A stretch of DNA of 64,000 bases, taken from positions 1-64,000 of the forward strand of contig CABUIE010000001.1 of NCBI GenBank assembly GCA_902491565.1, read 5' to 3'. The stretch is from an uncultured Collinsella sp. Its GTDB lineage: Bacteria > Actinomycetota > Coriobacteriia > Coriobacteriales > Coriobacteriaceae. A program made the position numbers and the translations under genes. This document shows positions 7,452-16,309 of the stretch, piece by piece (the stretch's first letter is position 1; every line of letters begins with the position of its first letter). Under the pieces are notes generated by a model. That model did no database searches and was not told the origin of the DNA. It saw nothing but the letters and a program-made list of their open reading frames with translations.

Positions 7452-9674
7452 ATGAAGATCATCAAGCGCAGCGGCACCGAGGTTGTCTTTGACATCGATA
7501 AGATCGTCAATGCCATCCGTGCCGCAAACTTGGAGGTCGAGGAGAGCTCTCGTCTTACCGACCGCCAGGTGGTTTACGCGGCGCAAAACGTCGCCGAGGC
7601 ATGCGAGAACGCGGGCCACACTGTTTCGGTCGAGGAGATTCAGGATTTGGTCGAGGACGAGATCATGCGTCTCGACTGCTACGAGGTTGCCCGCCACTAC
7701 ATCATCTATCGCTATGTTCAGAGCCTGAAGCGCCAGAAGAACACGACCGATGACAAGATCCTGTCGCTGATCGAGTGCAATAACGAAGAGGTCAAGCAGG
7801 AGAACTCCAACAAGAACCCGACCGTCAACTCCGTTCAGCGCGACTACATGGCCGGCGAGATCTCCAAGGACCTGACTCAGCGCGTGCTGCTGCCCCAGGA
7901 GATCGTGGATGCCCATAATGAGGGCCTGATCCACTTCCACGATTCGGATTACTTTGCCCAGCACATGCACAACTGCGATCTGGTGAACCTGGAGGACATG
8001 CTCCAGAACGGCACTGTTATCTCGGGCACGCTGATCGAGAAGCCGCACAGCTTCTCGACCGCTTGCAACATCGCGACGCAGATCATCGCCCAGGTTGCTT
8101 CTTCCCAGTACGGCGGCCAGTCCATCTCGCTGACCCATCTTGCCCCCTTTGTTGAGGTGAGCCGTCAGAAGATTCGCGGCGAGGTCGCTCGCGAGCTTGA
8201 GGAGCTCGGTGTCTCGGCATCTGCCGAGAAGGTTCGCGAGGTCGTTGAGGATCGCCTGCGCGATGAGATTCGTCGCGGCGTCCAGACGATTCAGTATCAG
8301 GTCGTGACCCTTATGACCACGAATGGCCAGGCGCCGTTCGTGACGGTCTTTATGTATCTTAACGAGGCCCGTACGCCTCAGGAGAAGCACGACCTTGCCA
8401 TGATTGTGGAGGAGACGCTTCGCCAGCGCTACGAGGGCGTTAAGAACGAGGCCGGCGTGTGGATTACCCCGGCATTCCCCAAGCTTATCTATGTACTCGA
8501 GGACGATAACGTTCACGAGAATTCCCCGTACTTCTACCTGACCCAGCTGGCTGCCAAGTGCACCGCCAAGCGCATGGTGCCCGACTACATCTCCGAGAAG
8601 AAGATGCGCGAGCTCAAGCTGTCGAAGGGCGAGAGCGCCGGCAACGGCGATTGCTACACCTGCATGGGTTGCCGCAGTTTCCTGACGCCCGATCGCTCGG
8701 GCAACGGCTTTAACAATGTTGCCAACGCGCTGAACTATGACCCGACCAAGCCTAAGTACTATGGTCGCTTTAACCAGGGTGTTGTAACCATTAACCTGCC
8801 CGATGTCGCGTTGAGCTCGCACCAGGATATGGACAAGTTCTGGAAGATCTTCGATGAGCGCCTTGAGCTGTGCCACCGGGCCCTGCTGTGCCGCCATGAG
8901 CGCCTGATGGGCACGCTTTCGGATGCCGCGCCGATCCTTTGGCAGTACGGCGCCCTGGCGCGCCTTAAGAAGGGTGAGACGATCGACAAACTGCTCGTGG
9001 GCGGCTATTCCACCATCAGCCTGGGTTACGCCGGTCTGTATGAGTGCGTCAAGTACATGACGGGTCACAGCCACACCGAGAAGGAGGGCACGCCGTTTGC
9101 CATGGCCGTCATGCAGCACATGAACGACAAGTGCGCGGAGTGGAAGGCTGCGAGCGACATCGATTTCTCGCTGTACGGCACGCCGTTGGAGTCGACGACC
9201 TACAAGTTCGCCAAGTGCCTGCAGCGTCGTTTTGGCATTATCCCGGGCGTGACGGACAAGGGCTACATCACTAACAGCTATCACGTCCACGTGTCCGAGG
9301 AGATCGATGCCTTCGACAAGCTTAAGTTTGAGGGCATGTTCCAGCAGCTTTCGCCGGGCGGTGCTATCTCCTACGTCGAGGTTCCCAACATGCAGGACAA
9401 CCTCAAGGCTGTCATTCGCGTGATGCAGTACATCTATGACAACATCATGTACGCCGAGCTCAACACCAAGAGCGATTACTGCCAGGTGTGCGGCTACGAC
9501 GGCGAGATCAAGATTGTCGAGGATGATGGCAAACTGGTGTGGGAGTGCCCCAACTGCGGCAACCGCGATCAGGAGAAGATGAATGTCGCCCGTCGTACGT
9601 GCGGCTACATCGGTACCCAATTCTGGAACCAGGGTCGAACCGAGGAGATCCGCGACCGCGTGCTGCATCTCTAA
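7452..9674 (+). CDS. nrdD: Anaerobic (class III) ribonucleoside-triphosphate reductase
   Basis: This 740-residue glycyl-radical enzyme reduces NTPs to dNTPs without oxygen. It begins with an ATP-cone (MKIIKRSGTEVVFDIDKIVNAI, about 1-95). The catalytic core includes the Cys-rich NGDCYTCMGC segment. The C terminus has the CxxC...CxxC zinc site (CQVCGYDG, CPNCG) followed by the glycyl-radical motif RTCGYIG. Start at ATG 7452 behind GAGGCAAGAGG; an upstream in-frame ATG at 7422 lacks a ribosome site. The activase gene nrdG lies about 430 bp downstream. Tandem NrdR boxes precede the gene. Confidence 0.97.
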   Translation: MKIIKRSGTEVVFDIDKIVNAIRAANLEVEESSRLTDRQVVYAAQNVAEACENAGHTVSVEEIQDLVEDEIMRLDCYEVARHYIIYRYVQSLKRQKNTTDDKILSLIECNNEEVKQENSNKNPTVNSVQRDYMAGEISKDLTQRVLLPQEIVDAHNEGLIHFHDSDYFAQHMHNCDLVNLEDMLQNGTVISGTLIEKPHSFSTACNIATQIIAQVASSQYGGQSISLTHLAPFVEVSRQKIRGEVARELEELGVSASAEKVREVVEDRLRDEIRRGVQTIQYQVVTLMTTNGQAPFVTVFMYLNEARTPQEKHDLAMIVEETLRQRYEGVKNEAGVWITPAFPKLIYVLEDDNVHENSPYFYLTQLAAKCTAKRMVPDYISEKKMRELKLSKGESAGNGDCYTCMGCRSFLTPDRSGNGFNNVANALNYDPTKPKYYGRFNQGVVTINLPDVALSSHQDMDKFWKIFDERLELCHRALLCRHERLMGTLSDAAPILWQYGALARLKKGETIDKLLVGGYSTISLGYAGLYECVKYMTGHSHTEKEGTPFAMAVMQHMNDKCAEWKAASDIDFSLYGTPLESTTYKFAKCLQRRFGIIPGVTDKGYITNSYHVHVSEEIDAFDKLKFEGMFQQLSPGGAISYVEVPNMQDNLKAVIRVMQYIYDNIMYAELNTKSDYCQVCGYDGEIKIVEDDGKLVWECPNCGNRDQEKMNVARRTCGYIGTQFWNQGRTEEIRDRVLHL

Positions 9675-9685
9675 TACCGCTCCGG

Positions 9686-9824
9686 GGCTGAACCGGGAGG
9701 GCCGCTTGGGCATTTGCTCGCTATTTCGGACAGTCCTGCGCAAGACGAAGGCCACATTAAGTGGCCTTCTTTGCGTGCGGAACTCATATCGAGCAAAAGC
9801 CCAAGCGGCCCTCTCGGTTCAGCC
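9686..9824. repeat. Long nested inverted repeat (element 3), nrdD-nrdG gap
   Basis: Arms of 26 bp (9686-9711 and 9799-9824) match at 25 of 26 positions. Nested inside are TTTGCTCG/CGAGCAAA (9713-9720 with 9790-9797) and a 9-bp hairpin GAAGGCCAC-attaa-GTGGCCTTC (9747-9769). The innermost hairpin with TTT could terminate nrdD, but the outer layers are not needed for that. Organisation parallels the elements at 270-394 and 4499-4598. Confidence 0.85.
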
Positions 9825-10002
9825 AAGTTGACGTAGTTGAGATGTAGCATGCGGCCTGCTCACTCCTCGAAGTTCTTAGCGGAAATGAGTTGACTTGCAA
9901 CAACGCTTTGCTTGCGATGGCGGTTGGGCTGCAACACAGTTTTTATTGGACCTCGAACCCTATACTCGATGTTCGCTTCGTTCATTGAGTTACCCTTTGC
10001 AT

Positions 10003-10086
10003 GAGGCCGGGACATATCGTCCCGCCCGCAGTTTCGCAGGCCGCAGGCCGAGAATGTTTGAGGACGGGATGATATGTCCCGGCCTC
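10003..10086. repeat. Long inverted repeat abutting the nrdG ribosome site (element 4)
   Basis: Arms of 22 bp (10003-10024 and 10065-10086) pair at 21 of 22 positions, with the exception a G-U wobble in RNA. The 40-nt loop is not coding. The right arm ends just before the nrdG Shine-Dalgarno (GGGAGA, 10089-10094). The structure could insulate or modulate nrdG translation. The stretch 9825-10002 between the two repeats contains no gene. Confidence 0.75.
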
Positions 10087-10101
10087 CCGGGAGAGTTACC
10101 T

Positions 10102-10683
10102 ATGAACTACGCGAACATTAAGTATTTCGACATTGCTGATGGGGAAGGTGTTCGTACTTCTCTGTTTGTGAGCGGGTGCCGTCGTGGGTGCAAGAACTGC
10201 TTTAACTCTGTTGCGTGGGATTTTGCTGCGGGCGAGCCCTTTGATCGCACCGTCGAGGACAAGATCATCGAGAGTCTCGACCATCCCTTTATCGATGGCC
10301 TGACGATTCTGGGCGGGGAGCCCATGGAACCCGAGAACCAGGCGGGACTCGTTGATTTTATTGAGCGTGTTCGTGCCACTTATCCTGTGGGGTCGGGGAA
10401 GACCATTTGGTGCTTTACCGGTGACGTGCTCGAGGAACTTATGCCGGGCGGTCGTCACTATACCGAGGCGACGGAGCGCATTCTCGCCTGCCTCGATATG
10501 TTGGTGGACGGTCCGTTCGTTCAGGATCTGTACGATATCTCGTTGCGCTTTAGGGGCTCGAGCAATCAGCGCGTGATTGATATGAACGCCACGCGTGCCC
10601 GTGCCGAGCGTGAGAACATTGCGCTTTGCGACGCCGTGGAGCTTTGGCGGGACGATCCGGTCTATTCGACCCATACTATGTAG
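10102..10683 (+). CDS. nrdG: Anaerobic ribonucleotide reductase activating protein (radical SAM)
   Basis: This 193-residue radical-SAM activase installs the glycyl radical on NrdD. The CX3CX2C cluster motif reads CRRGCKNC near residues 25-32, followed by the typical ILGGEPM motif. The length is slightly above the usual 150-180. Start at ATG 10102 behind GGGAGA; the frame extends to 9895 but crosses the inverted repeat. It lies in the same orientation as nrdD, separated by an unusually long, structured gap. Confidence 0.95.
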   Translation: MNYANIKYFDIADGEGVRTSLFVSGCRRGCKNCFNSVAWDFAAGEPFDRTVEDKIIESLDHPFIDGLTILGGEPMEPENQAGLVDFIERVRATYPVGSGKTIWCFTGDVLEELMPGGRHYTEATERILACLDMLVDGPFVQDLYDISLRFRGSSNQRVIDMNATRARAERENIALCDAVELWRDDPVYSTHTM

Positions 10684-10749
10684 CTTGTGGCCGATGCCAA
10701 AGGGCGTGGTACCATAGCGCGAACGCAAAATCGGAAAAGTGAGGCCCAG

Positions 10750-11307
10750 ATGGTCGATCAGGAAAAAGTCGAGGCCGCCATTAAGCTGCTGCTTGAAGGT
10801 ATAGGCGAGGACCCAACTCGTGAGGGCTTGCTGGAGACTCCGGCACGCGTCGCCCGTATGTATGGCGAGATTGCCGGCGGTATGGACCAGAGTGCCGAGG
10901 AGCACCTATCCAAAACTTTTGCCGTCGCTTCGAACGATTTGGTTATCGAGCGCGACATTACGTTTTACTCGCTGTGCGAACACCATCTGCTGCCGTTTTA
11001 TGGCAAGGCTGCGATCGGCTATATCCCTAACGGTCGCGTGGCGGGCCTGTCTAAGCTTGCTCGCACGGTTGAGGTCTATGCCCGTCGTCTGCAGCTGCAG
11101 GAGCAGCTGTGCGCACAGGTTGCCGATGCCCTCATGGAATATCTTGCTCCCCAAGGGGCGATTGTGCTGATGGAAGCCGAGCACATGTGCATGACCATGC
11201 GTGGCGTGCAAAAGCCCGGCACCAAGACCGTGACGCTCGCTCGCCGCGGTGTCTTTGAGACCGATTCGGCGCTCGAGGAGCGGTTCTTTAGGATGCTGGG
11301 CCGCTAA
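10750..11307 (+). CDS. folE: GTP cyclohydrolase I
   Basis: This 185-residue enzyme converts GTP to 7,8-dihydroneopterin triphosphate, the first step of folate synthesis. The zinc ligands are visible in [11 protein letters not shown] and in [16 protein letters not shown]. Start at ATG 10750 behind GTGAGG. It opens a tight cluster with an HD-domain protein (2-nt gap) and folB. Confidence 0.96.
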   Translation: MVDQEKVEAAIKLLLEGIGEDPTREGLLETPARVARMYGEIAGGMDQSAEEHLSKTFAVASNDLVIERDITFYSLCEHHLLPFYGKAAIGYIPNGRVAGLSKLARTVEVYARRLQLQEQLCAQVADALMEYLAPQGAIVLMEAEHMCMTMRGVQKPGTKTVTLARRGVFETDSALEERFFRMLGR

Positions 11308-11309
11308 CC

Positions 11310-11891
11310 ATGAGAGTCGTCAACGACTTTACATCGAAGACCGATGAGGGGACACCGCGTCGCGGCTTTATGGCTTCGGGCCTGACTCCTTTTGGCGCCA
11401 TGCCTCGCATTGATTACATTTGTGCCAACGGGCTGTTCCGGCGGCACCTGGGCAACATTGCACAGTTGGAATCGGGGCGCATCTTTTGCCGCCACGGTAT
11501 TGACCATCTGCTGGATGTCGCGCGCATTATGTGGATTAAGAATCTCGAGGAACAGCTCGAATTTGACCGCGAGGTCATTTACGCCACGGCGCTTCTTCAC
11601 GATATCGGCAAAGATGAACAGTATGAATCGGGTATATCCCATGATGTTGCAAGCGAGCGCGTCGCCGATGCGATTCTCGGCGGCATGCCCAATGACGTGG
11701 CGTTTGAGCCGGCCGATGCCGCAGCCATTAAGACGGCCATTCTGGGCCATCGAAAGCTGCGCGTGAACAGCCAACCGCTTGAGCGCCTGCTCTATGCAGC
11801 CGACAAAGCGTCGCGCGCCTGCTTTGCATGTCCCGCGCGCAATGCTTGCAACTGGAGCGATGATAAAAAGAACCTGTCGATTCGCGTGTAG
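11310..11891 (+). CDS. HD-domain phosphohydrolase in the folate operon
   Basis: This 193-residue protein has metal ligands of the HD superfamily: HGIDHLLDV near residue 63, LLHDIGKDE near 95 and a later ILGHRK. The tail has a compact Cys cluster, CFACPARNAC. Its position between folE (2-nt gap) and folB suggests a role in pterin metabolism. One candidate is removal of phosphates from dihydroneopterin triphosphate, a step for which no other candidate is seen here. That role is inference from context; HD proteins are also found next to fol genes in clostridia. Confidence 0.75.
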   Translation: MRVVNDFTSKTDEGTPRRGFMASGLTPFGAMPRIDYICANGLFRRHLGNIAQLESGRIFCRHGIDHLLDVARIMWIKNLEEQLEFDREVIYATALLHDIGKDEQYESGISHDVASERVADAILGGMPNDVAFEPADAAAIKTAILGHRKLRVNSQPLERLLYAADKASRACFACPARNACNWSDDKKNLSIRV

Positions 11892-11934
11892 TTAGTTTGC
11901 GCGGTCGGGGTTCTAAACGAAGGAGACGATCGCG

Positions 11935-12420
11935 ATGAGTAACAAAAAACTGCCCGAGAATGCAACTAAGACTGAAGGTGCCGAGCTCGCTCGCCGTGGA
12001 AGGGGCGAAATATCCACCGCAACGGCGGTGCCCCACGTGAGCTATGACGATCTGCGCCATGCCGATCGCATCACCGTTGAAGGACTTGAGGTTTTTGCTA
12101 ACCACGGCGTGTATCCCGAAGAGAACGCGCTGGGCCAGAAGTTCATTGTGTCCTTGGTGCTCTATGCCGACCTGCGTGCAGCGGGGGAGCACGATAGCCT
12201 GGACGCCTCGATTGACTACGGCTCGGTGTGCCACGATGTCGATGGTTATCTGCGCGAGCATACGTTTAAGCTTATCGAGGCTGCAGCCGAGGGTGTAGCC
12301 CAGATGCTGCTGCGTCGTTACCCCCTGCTGCTTGGCGTGCGTGTTAAGCTCGATAAGCCTTGGGCACCCGTCGGTCTTCCCCTGGCAAGTTGCGGTGTCG
12401 AGATCGAGCGCGTGCGCTAA
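11935..12420 (+). CDS. folB: Dihydroneopterin aldolase with N-terminal extension
   Basis: This 161-residue protein forms 6-hydroxymethyl-7,8-dihydropterin from dihydroneopterin. The core after about residue 43 shows EVFANHGVYPEENALGQKF, a DYGSV motif, LIEAAAEGVA and the conserved KPWAPV segment. The first 40 residues are a charged extension not needed for the fold. Start at ATG 11935 after GGAGACGATCGCG. folP and folK do not follow; the operon ends at a convergent gene. Confidence 0.9.
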   Translation: MSNKKLPENATKTEGAELARRGRGEISTATAVPHVSYDDLRHADRITVEGLEVFANHGVYPEENALGQKFIVSLVLYADLRAAGEHDSLDASIDYGSVCHDVDGYLREHTFKLIEAAAEGVAQMLLRRYPLLLGVRVKLDKPWAPVGLPLASCGVEIERVR

Positions 12421-12426
12421 CCGGCC

Positions 12427-13203
12427 CTACAGCTCGTTGGCAGGCGGTTTTTTGAGCCGCTGCGACAGAGCCCTATTGTTGGGGCAGTACGTGTCGAGCA
12501 GGGCGTGAAACCGCTGATTGTGGCTTGGCTCGAGCAAGTGGACGAGCTCGTGGGCGACAACCATGTCGAGGCACTCGACTGGGTAGGCGGCGAGCTCGCA
12601 CGCGATGCGAATGGCGCCGGTTTTGGGCGTGCAGGAACCCCAGCGCGTCTTCATGCTGCGTACGGAAACGCGGGAAACGGCGACACCCATTGCGATTTCG
12701 TATGCATGCACCATATCGCGCAGCTCCGTGGTGACCTCGGAGGCATAGAGCTGGTCGATGTGGGCTTGGAGCTCATCGGACGTTAGGTCGTCGAGGATTG
12801 CGTGCCGCTTGGCCTGTAGGCCTTCGTCCGATTCATCGGTACCCATAAAACTTGCGAAGGTGGCCTGCTTGGGTCGCGGTGCGGGTGATGCAAAGTTGTG
12901 ATCGAGTGCGTCCTGTACCGTGATGGGCTTGCCCCAAAGTGCAATGATGGACGAGGGACTGAGCGGCTCTCGCACTGTCGCCTGACGTTGCTCACGCTGG
13001 GCAAGTCGGCTGATAATCCAGGCGCTGTTGCGCTTCACAAACGCTTCGATACGCTCGCGGCTGGCGCCGAGCGGTGCGCTGGCGTGGACCTCACCGCTCG
13101 ATGTGACACGTAGGTTGAAGTTCTTGACGCGCTTTTTGGTAACGACGACGGGGATGGGCGTCCCATCCGGTCGGGATACGGAAATCGTAAACTGCTGCGT
13201 CAA
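12427..13203 (-). CDS. YgjP/DUF45-type zinc metallopeptidase-like protein
   Basis: About 258 residues. The C-terminal half has the HExxH zinc motif in VVAHELVHLLEPSHNQRFH, typical of the YgjP-like (DUF45, SprT-like) family. The N-terminal part with KRVKNFNLRV fits the same family. I place the start at TTG 13203, which has AAAGGA at good distance. The longer frame to 13266 would translate a hairpin (13225-13262) and is unlikely. Substrate unknown. It converges with folB. Confidence 0.8.
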   Translation of the reverse strand: MTQQFTISVSRPDGTPIPVVVTKKRVKNFNLRVTSSGEVHASAPLGASRERIEAFVKRNSAWIISRLAQREQRQATVREPLSPSSIIALWGKPITVQDALDHNFASPAPRPKQATFASFMGTDESDEGLQAKRHAILDDLTSDELQAHIDQLYASEVTTELRDMVHAYEIAMGVAVSRVSVRSMKTRWGSCTPKTGAIRIACELAAYPVECLDMVVAHELVHLLEPSHNQRFHALLDTYCPNNRALSQRLKKPPANEL

Positions 13204-13224
13204 AAGCGGTCCTTTGGATTGGGG

Positions 13225-13262
13225 GCGGGCCGGCATGTCGACCGTTCGGCATGCCGGCCCGC
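13225..13262 (-). terminator. Perfect 13-bp hairpin between dipeptidase and YgjP-like genes
   Basis: GCGGGCCGGCATG pairs perfectly with CATGCCGGCCCGC across a 12-nt loop. It follows the dipeptidase stop on the minus strand but has no T tract. It may attenuate read-through into the YgjP-like gene. Confidence 0.6.
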
Positions 13263-13277
13263 TCAAGGGATGTGAAA

Positions 13278-14291
13278 TTAATAGCGCTCAAAGAAGGCAA
13301 GCGCGTTGTCGCTGCAGAGCTTTTGCATCACGGTCTTGCCAAAGTGCTTGGAGAGCATGTTCTGGAATTCGGGCATCTTGCTGGCATCGGAGAGGAAAGC
13401 GGGCACCGTGGCACCGTCCCAGTCGCCGCCGAGCGCGATGGCGTCCTCGCCGCCCAGGTCGAGCCAGTGCTCTATATGTGCCGCCAGCTGGTCGAAGGTG
13501 ACGTCTGCGGCGGTTTTGTCGGTTACGTCGTTGGAAAGGAACTCGCTGCAGTAGTTGAGGCCGACGATGCCGCCCATGTCGCGAATGGTACGGAACTGGT
13601 CGTCGGTAAGGTTGCGCTTGACGCCGCAAACCGCACGGGAGTTGGAGTGGCTGGCGACGAAGGGGCGCGTGGCGTGGGCGACAACCTCGTCAAAGCACTC
13701 ATCGTTGAGGTGGGAGACGTCGAGTACCATGCCGGCGTGCTCCATTTGCGTAAGTGCCTCGACGCCGGCGGCGGTAAGGCCGGCGTGGGTGTCGTGGCCG
13801 CTCGCGAGCGGCCCCTGCGCGTTCCAGCTGAGTGACGACATAAGCACGCCCAGGCTCTTGAGCACCTCGATCAGCGCGGGGTCCTCGGCAAAGAACGTGG
13901 CGTTTTCGATGGTGTGGATACAGGCGATCTTGCCGTCCTTGAGCGCGGGGCGAATGTCTGCGGTGCTGCGCACGTTGACCATGCGGTCGTGGTTGAGCAT
14001 TGCCTGGCCGCTCATATGCGCCATGATTTGCGCCTGGAAGCGCGCGGCGTGGGCGGTGGGGATCTCGTCGGGGACAAACGTAGCGAAGCACTGTGCCCAC
14101 GGCGTGTTGCCGATCTTTGCGAGCGAGATGGCGCAGGCGTTACCCTCGATGAGGTCGAAATCTTGCGGATGCGTTTCGTCGCCGGGGAAATAACCGTCGG
14201 TGCCGGCGGTAAAGCGCAGGTCGAGATCGAGCGTGGCCCAGCCGATTCGGTCGGCGGTGTCGCAGTGTAGGTCAAATACGGGATATGCCAT
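13278..14291 (-). CDS. Membrane-dipeptidase family (M19) zinc dipeptidase
   Basis: This 337-residue renal-dipeptidase-type enzyme hydrolyses dipeptides. The N terminus has the metal motif FDLHCDTAD. Later metal and substrate residues appear in LDVSHLN and in ASHSNSRAVCG, followed by NYCSEF and GGDWDG. No signal peptide is seen, so it should be cytosolic. Start at ATG 14291 behind GGAGGA. It is followed by a hairpin and the YgjP-like gene. Confidence 0.92.
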   Translation of the reverse strand: MAYPVFDLHCDTADRIGWATLDLDLRFTAGTDGYFPGDETHPQDFDLIEGNACAISLAKIGNTPWAQCFATFVPDEIPTAHAARFQAQIMAHMSGQAMLNHDRMVNVRSTADIRPALKDGKIACIHTIENATFFAEDPALIEVLKSLGVLMSSLSWNAQGPLASGHDTHAGLTAAGVEALTQMEHAGMVLDVSHLNDECFDEVVAHATRPFVASHSNSRAVCGVKRNLTDDQFRTIRDMGGIVGLNYCSEFLSNDVTDKTAADVTFDQLAAHIEHWLDLGGEDAIALGGDWDGATVPAFLSDASKMPEFQNMLSKHFGKTVMQKLCSDNALAFFERY

Positions 14292-14411
14292 GGTTCCTCC
14301 GGTTGCAGCGTTTCTTTGCAAACTGTCTTTGAATTGTATGACTAGGGTATAGTTAGCGCCATATGTTCATGGCGGCCCGTGTTGTGCGCCGCCCTTATCA
14401 CGGAGGTTTCC

Positions 14412-14840
14412 ATGTCCAACCAGGGCAAGAAGGTCAAGACTCATTATCGCGGCACGCTCGACGACGGCACGCAGTTCGATAGCTCCTACGATCGCGGCGA
14501 GCCGCTGGAGTTCACCTGCGGCGCCGGCCAGATGATCAAGGGCTTCGACGCCGCTGTTGTCGACATGCAGGTGGGTGAGAAGAAGACCGTGCACATTCCT
14601 GCTGCCGATGCCTACGGCGAGCACAATCCCGAGATGGTTCTGACCTTCCCGGCCGAACAGGTTCCCAACATCGAGCAGATTGAGAAGGGCATGAAGCTCT
14701 TCCTGTCCACGCCGAGCGGTATGCCCGTCCCCGCCGTGGTCATCGATGTAACGCCCGAGGCCGTGACGCTCGACGCCAACCACGAGCTGGCCGGTAAGGA
14801 CCTCAACTTTGATATCGAGCTCGTCGAGGTCGAGGGTTAG
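14412..14840 (+). CDS. SlyD-like FKBP-type peptidyl-prolyl isomerase
   Basis: A 142-residue protein with an FKBP domain interrupted by the insert-in-flap domain of SlyD (GTLDDGTQFDSSYDRGEPLEF, GYGEH-like AYGEHNPEMV). It should catalyse prolyl isomerisation and chaperone folding. It lacks the long His/Cys-rich C-terminal tail that binds nickel in E. coli SlyD. Start at ATG 14412 behind CGGAGG. A UreE-like gene starts 3 nt after its stop, which suggests a joint role in metal delivery. Confidence 0.9.
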   Translation: MSNQGKKVKTHYRGTLDDGTQFDSSYDRGEPLEFTCGAGQMIKGFDAAVVDMQVGEKKTVHIPAADAYGEHNPEMVLTFPAEQVPNIEQIEKGMKLFLSTPSGMPVPAVVIDVTPEAVTLDANHELAGKDLNFDIELVEVEG

Positions 14841-14843
14841 AGT

Positions 14844-15422
14844 ATGCCTGAACGCTTGGTTTCGACGACATGCTTGGGAAATCTCAACGATCCGTCCTAT
14901 GAACTCCTGCTTCGCCGGAAGTTGGGCGGCGTCTTTGAAGTTGACGAGCTACTGCTCGATTGGGACCAGGCTGATGTATACGCGTTTGTGGGCGTGACGG
15001 AGCTGGGGCGCACGGTCGATGTTCGGCTGGATACTGCCGACGGCGGTCGTCTTGCCGACGGCGACGTGCTCGCCATTGACCGTTCGGGCATGGTGCCCGT
15101 GGCGGTTGTCGTGCGCTTGCGCAGCGCCGAGGTTTATTTGGTCGAAGTTGACCGCATGGACCCGATTGCGCTCGCGCATTCGTGCTGGGAGATCGGCAAC
15201 ATGCATGCGCCGCTCTTCCGGGGCGACTCGGACGAGCATACTGTGCGCATGTATACGCCGGTGCAGCCTGTTTTGGGCCGCATGCTCCGGGGTGTCGAGG
15301 GTGTTCGGCTCTCGCTGGTTACCCGTGAACTCGATGCGGACCGGCGCTTTGCGTCGAGTGCGGCGGAGGTCGTCGTGAGCATGGCTCCCGACTTTACCAT
15401 CGTAAAAAAGGCGCGCGGCTAA
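14844..15422 (+). CDS. UreE-like nickel metallochaperone
   Basis: A 192-residue protein with UreE architecture: N-terminal beta domain with GGRLADGDVL, and a C-terminal domain with the signature WEIGNMHAPLF, the counterpart of the hLGNRHvpl nickel-binding segment. The C-terminal His-rich tail of classical UreE is absent. No urease gene is in the window. The 3-nt gap to the SlyD-like gene implies co-translation and possibly nickel supply to another enzyme (a hydrogenase, for example; inferred). Family assignment is by motif only. Confidence 0.75.
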   Translation: MPERLVSTTCLGNLNDPSYELLLRRKLGGVFEVDELLLDWDQADVYAFVGVTELGRTVDVRLDTADGGRLADGDVLAIDRSGMVPVAVVVRLRSAEVYLVEVDRMDPIALAHSCWEIGNMHAPLFRGDSDEHTVRMYTPVQPVLGRMLRGVEGVRLSLVTRELDADRRFASSAAEVVVSMAPDFTIVKKARG

Positions 15423-15505
15423 GCGCGCGTATGCGAAAGACGGGCTTTGAGGGGCGACCGATCAAGGTCCGTCTTGCTGTTGATATGAGGCTTTGGGGGA
15501 AGCAT

Positions 15506-16303
15506 ATGGGTCTTGAGGGAATCAAACTGATTGCATGCGATTTGGACGGCACGTTGCTGCATCCGGGGGAGCGCGAGCTGCGTTCCGAGGCCTTTGAGCT
15601 TATCGATGAGCTGCATCGTCGTGGTATCGTGTTTATGCCGGCGAGTGGCCGTCAATATGCGAGCTTGCGCTACCTGTTTGCCCCGGTGGCCGATGAGCTC
15701 GCCTATGTATGCGAAAACGGAACCCTGGTGATGAGCGAGGGGCGTGCCGTCGTCAAGCGTTCCATGGAGCGTAGCCTTGCTATGGTTATCGCGAATACCG
15801 TGGTTGCGTATCCGCATACCGACATGACCCTTTCGTGTGAGGGGCACATCTACACCATGAGCGGCAACGATGCGTTCGTCGACCATTTGCGCTATGTGGT
15901 CCACTGCGATGTGGCGGTGGTCGACCGTCCCGAGGACATCGACGAGGATGTCATTAAGATTGGCTTCCAGACGCCCGAGGTGGATTATCCGGCGGCCCGG
16001 GAGTATTTCGAGCGCCTCTTTGGCGACCGTGTCAATGTGATGACGTCAGGAACCGCATGGACGGACCTTATCGGTTTCGGTTCGGGCAAGGGCTCCGCGC
16101 TTGCCGATTACGGTCGTGTCCTGGGGATTTCGCCCGATGAGATGATGGCATTTGGCGACAATGAGAACGATCGCGACATGCTCAACGTCGTGGGCCATCC
16201 CTATCTGATGGAGAGCTGCAACCCCACCATGCGCGGTATCAACGATCGCGTCCGTTACGTGCACACGGTCGAAGAAGAACTGCGCCGCCTGCTCGCCGAG
16301 TAG
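15506..16303 (+). CDS. HAD-superfamily (Cof-type) phosphatase
   Basis: This 265-residue protein has HAD motif I ACDLDGTLL, motif II PASGRQ, and the motif III/IV region with GSALADYG and FGDNENDRDM. The large C2-type cap matches Cof/YidA sugar-phosphate phosphatases. Start at ATG 15506 behind GGGGGAAGC; an earlier frame start at 15431 has no ribosome site. Substrate not predictable. Confidence 0.88.
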   Translation: MGLEGIKLIACDLDGTLLHPGERELRSEAFELIDELHRRGIVFMPASGRQYASLRYLFAPVADELAYVCENGTLVMSEGRAVVKRSMERSLAMVIANTVVAYPHTDMTLSCEGHIYTMSGNDAFVDHLRYVVHCDVAVVDRPEDIDEDVIKIGFQTPEVDYPAAREYFERLFGDRVNVMTSGTAWTDLIGFGSGKGSALADYGRVLGISPDEMMAFGDNENDRDMLNVVGHPYLMESCNPTMRGINDRVRYVHTVEEELRRLLAE

Positions 16304-16309
16304 GTTTTC

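Noticed and set aside
7428..9755. 775-codon open frame on the minus strand opposite nrdD
   Set aside because: Composition is Val/Leu/Ala-rich without recognisable motifs, and the plus strand encodes NrdD with all catalytic motifs. It is a codon-bias shadow.
13204..13266. N-terminal extension of the YgjP-like protein
   Set aside because: It is the translation of a perfect hairpin; TTG 13203 has AAAGGA in place.
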